Assembly (NCBI GenBank): GCA_029551285.1
Contig: JAKPFT010000095.1
Coordinates: forward strand, 1-32,209
Reading direction: 5' to 3'
DNA length: 32,209 bases
Origin: a bacterium
Lineage (GTDB): Bacteria; Ratteibacteria; UBA8468; B48-G9; DSTR01
Position numbers and translations under genes: made by a program. Positions within the stretch are counted from its first letter, which is position 1; every line of letters begins with the position of its first letter. The notes under the pieces were generated by a model, which saw only the letters and a program-made list of their open reading frames with translations, did not search any database and was not told where the DNA came from. This document shows positions 30,725-32,209 of the stretch, in pieces.

Positions 30725-31684
30725 TCAGACCAGAAACGCCAGCCACGCCGGTATTGTCAGCAGTGAAACAAAGTGGGTCAGCAGGACACTGGAGGCGGCA
30801 AACTCCGGGTCGCCGTCGAAGATTTCACTGAGAGCCACACTGGCGATGGCTGAGGGCATGGTGGCCAGAAGAACTAAAGTGCTGCGGATGTCCGGAAGAA
30901 GGGGTAGGGCCATCAGCAGTGCGATACAGACTGCCGGGATAGCCACCAGCCGCAGGGTGACTACATAAAATTGAACCCGGGTGAAAAGATGGGCCGGTTT
31001 CAGGTCAGCCATACGGCTTCCAGCCACGAACATAGAAAGAGGAATGGTTGCCCGGCCAAACATATCCAGAACAGTCAACAGGGAATGACCTACCTCTTTC
31101 AGCAAAGTGAAACCGCCAGCAGGTATTGTCCGGACCAGCGGGTCCCGAAAAGCCACGGCCAGCACAGTGACCAGAAGCGCCAGCAAAGGCGGGTTAAGCA
31201 GGAAGCGCCAGCTCTGACGGTTTAGACGGGTGCCAGCAAGAGCAAGGATGCCCAGGGTCCAGACAGCGATTTCGGAACCAAGGGTGGAGAATAGTAGCCG
31301 CGCCATACCCGGGTTGCCCCAGAGCATCAGGGCAATGGGCAGGGGCAGAAAAGAGTAATTGTTAATGGTGCACTGGAACTGGAAGCCTGCCCTTTGAATT
31401 TTGCTGTCAAAGGGCAGAAGATGGGAAAAGATAAGTCCGGCCAGATAGCCCAGGCTCATAATCATGAAGGCGCCGGCAGGAAGAGACCAGTTGCCGATTA
31501 TTTCTGCCCAGGTATAATTGGTGAAGATAGAGTAGAAAATCAAAGAGGGATAAAAGAAAGAAACCGTCAGCCTGGCCAGTCTCCGGGAGGTTTCCGGAGT
31601 GGTAAAACCAAGCCTTCTGGCCAGAGCGCCCAGAGAAATCATCAGGAAGATAGTTAGAATCCTGATGAAAAGTTTCGGAAACAT
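30725..31684 (-). CDS. AEC-family transporter (auxin efflux carrier type permease)
   Basis: 319 residues from the ATG at 31684; a frame from 31705 would start within the promoter. About ten membrane helices in two sets of five, with the family's SLGALARRLGF at the first helix, FFYPSLIFYSIF, AGSRMADL between the halves, and LLATMPSAIASVALSEIFDGDPEFAASSVLLTH near the end. Bacterial members export or import small organic acids such as malate; the substrate is not readable. A -10 TATAAT ends 9 nt before the ATG, so the mRNA should be nearly leaderless. Confidence 0.92.
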   Translation of the reverse strand: MFPKLFIRILTIFLMISLGALARRLGFTTPETSRRLARLTVSFFYPSLIFYSIFTNYTWAEIIGNWSLPAGAFMIMSLGYLAGLIFSHLLPFDSKIQRAGFQFQCTINNYSFLPLPIALMLWGNPGMARLLFSTLGSEIAVWTLGILALAGTRLNRQSWRFLLNPPLLALLVTVLAVAFRDPLVRTIPAGGFTLLKEVGHSLLTVLDMFGRATIPLSMFVAGSRMADLKPAHLFTRVQFYVVTLRLVAIPAVCIALLMALPLLPDIRSTLVLLATMPSAIASVALSEIFDGDPEFAASSVLLTHFVSLLTIPAWLAFLV

Positions 31685-31693
31685 GGACGGTTG

Positions 31694-31704
31694 ATTATAG
31701 CACA
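31694..31704 (-). promoter_or_regulatory. Extended -10 promoter of the AEC permease gene, leaderless type
   Basis: TGTGC-TATAAT on the minus strand (31704-31694), 9 nt before the ATG. The -35 match is weak, as usual for extended -10 promoters. Confidence 0.6.
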
Positions 31705-31779
31705 TTAGAGAGGAAAAACCTCAGACAGGGACTAGCAGGCGGAGAGGTAGGGTCAAAAAAGGATGAAAGAAGAAAGGAA

Positions 31780-32075
31780 GGGAACAAACTGGCTCACTCA
31801 GAATGCTCCGGCACAGACAAGGACTACGCCGAAATCGGTTGCTCGGCGAACTCGCTCGCCATCTGGCGAGCTCAGACACCGCCGAGTAAGGTATTGCGTC
31901 CCGGATGGAATTGTCCGGTCCGCTTACCGAGCGCGTGCGCTTTTCGTCTTGTCTTGTATCTGTGCCTTCGCCATTCGTTCGCCAGCTGTCCCCTTCCTTT
32001 TTTGACAGCGGGGGAGGAAGCGGAGAGACAAGGACAGGCAGAACCAAAAAAGGAACAAAGAGGAATGAAAAGAAA
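31780..32075 (+). repeat. Dispersed repeat, copy 2 (first unit of a tandem array)
   Basis: A 296-bp unit whose first 134 bp recur at 32076-32209 with 10 differences and no gaps. Its features are nested inverted repeats CTCGGCG (31842-31848) with CGCCGAG (31880-31886), enclosing GCTCGCC (31854-31860) with GGCGAGC (31865-31871). Further on, AGCGC-GT-GCGCT near 31929-31940 and GCTGTC/GACAGC near 31984-32009 could also pair. Minus-strand frames across it are low-complexity and not conserved as proteins. No gene is seen from 31706 to the window end. Confidence 0.85.
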
Positions 32076-32209
32076 GGGAACAAACTGGCTCACTCAAGGT
32101 GCTCCGGCACAGACAAGGACTACGCCGAAATCGGTAGCTCGGCGAACTCATTCGCCAGGTGGCGAATTCAGACACCGCCGAGTAAGGTATTGCGTCCCGG
32201 ATGGAATTG
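32076..32209 (+). repeat. Dispersed repeat, copy 3 (second tandem unit, cut by the window end)
   Basis: 124 of 134 bases match copy 2 in register. Six of the ten differences fall in the inner hairpin, where arms ATTCGCC/GGCGAAT replace GCTCGCC/GGCGAGC, so pairing is kept. The array may continue beyond the window. Confidence 0.85.

Noticed and set aside
31721-32175. Minus- and plus-strand frames of 73-120 codons across the right-end repeats
   Set aside because: Composition is biased, reading frames shift between copies, and base changes between copies follow a hairpin rather than codons.
31780-32209. CRISPR array
   Set aside because: The repeat period is 296 bp with near-identical content throughout; there are no short direct repeats separated by unique spacers and no cas genes.

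Overview
The window (about 32.2 kb, mid-range GC) reads as chromosomal DNA of a diderm (Gram-negative type) bacterium that I cannot place in a named phylum. Evidence for an outer membrane: a beta-barrel porin-like protein with a signal peptide and a terminal Phe, a LolA-like lipoprotein carrier, lipoboxes, an NlpD-like lipoprotein and two LPS-heptose genes (gmhA, rfaE2). The triple IPxEEF-type motif in the large secreted protein and the CHASE2/FecR set recall uncultured PVC-like lineages, but that is only an impression.

Layout. 1-807: end of a truncated gene, then a long leader with up to three tandem sigma70-type promoters. 808-2151: porin-like gene closed by a strong terminator. 2321-6372 (+): compact run nadC - tatD-type nuclease - sugar nucleotidyltransferase - mtaB. 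6349-14351 (-): two linked runs, nth - nlpD-like - dprA and amaP-like - gmhA - rfaE2 - thiE - ftsH - folE, separated by a non-coding stretch that holds one copy of a dispersed repeat. 14468-15253 (+): LolA-like protein. 15299-16784: tRNA-Lys, a decayed integrative element bounded by a 45-bp direct repeat made from the 5' part of that tRNA, and tRNA-Arg; the element keeps a tyrosine-recombinase fragment, a DUF4258 gene and two DUF2283 genes, one of them only 58 codons. 16879-17825 (+): four-helix membrane protein and a single-domain response regulator. 17849-19918 (-): LysM-NlpC/P60 enzyme, CapA-like protein, tRNA-Gly. 20116-22208 (-): SOS operon lexA - small protein - dinB behind a consensus promoter with a palindromic candidate LexA operator. 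22300-26445 (+): GAF histidine kinase - CHASE2 adenylate cyclase - FecR/pseudopilin-like protein, overlapping genes that look like one signalling unit. 26466-31684: MazG-like small protein, SH3-NlpC/P60 peptidase, a large unknown secreted protein, a PPC-domain protein and an AEC-family permease. 31706-32209: no genes; two tandem 296-bp repeat units (the second cut by the window end) related to the copy near 11.7 kb.

Main points for a second look: the repeat family, whose two right-end copies differ by paired compensatory changes in a hairpin; the tRNA-Lys element, where the 5' half rather than the usual 3' half was duplicated, so the intact tRNA is cut off from its original promoter; a nucleotidyltransferase whose conserved signature has no canonical start codon; and at least six genes whose -10 box lies only 6-9 nt before the start codon, which predicts leaderless mRNAs.
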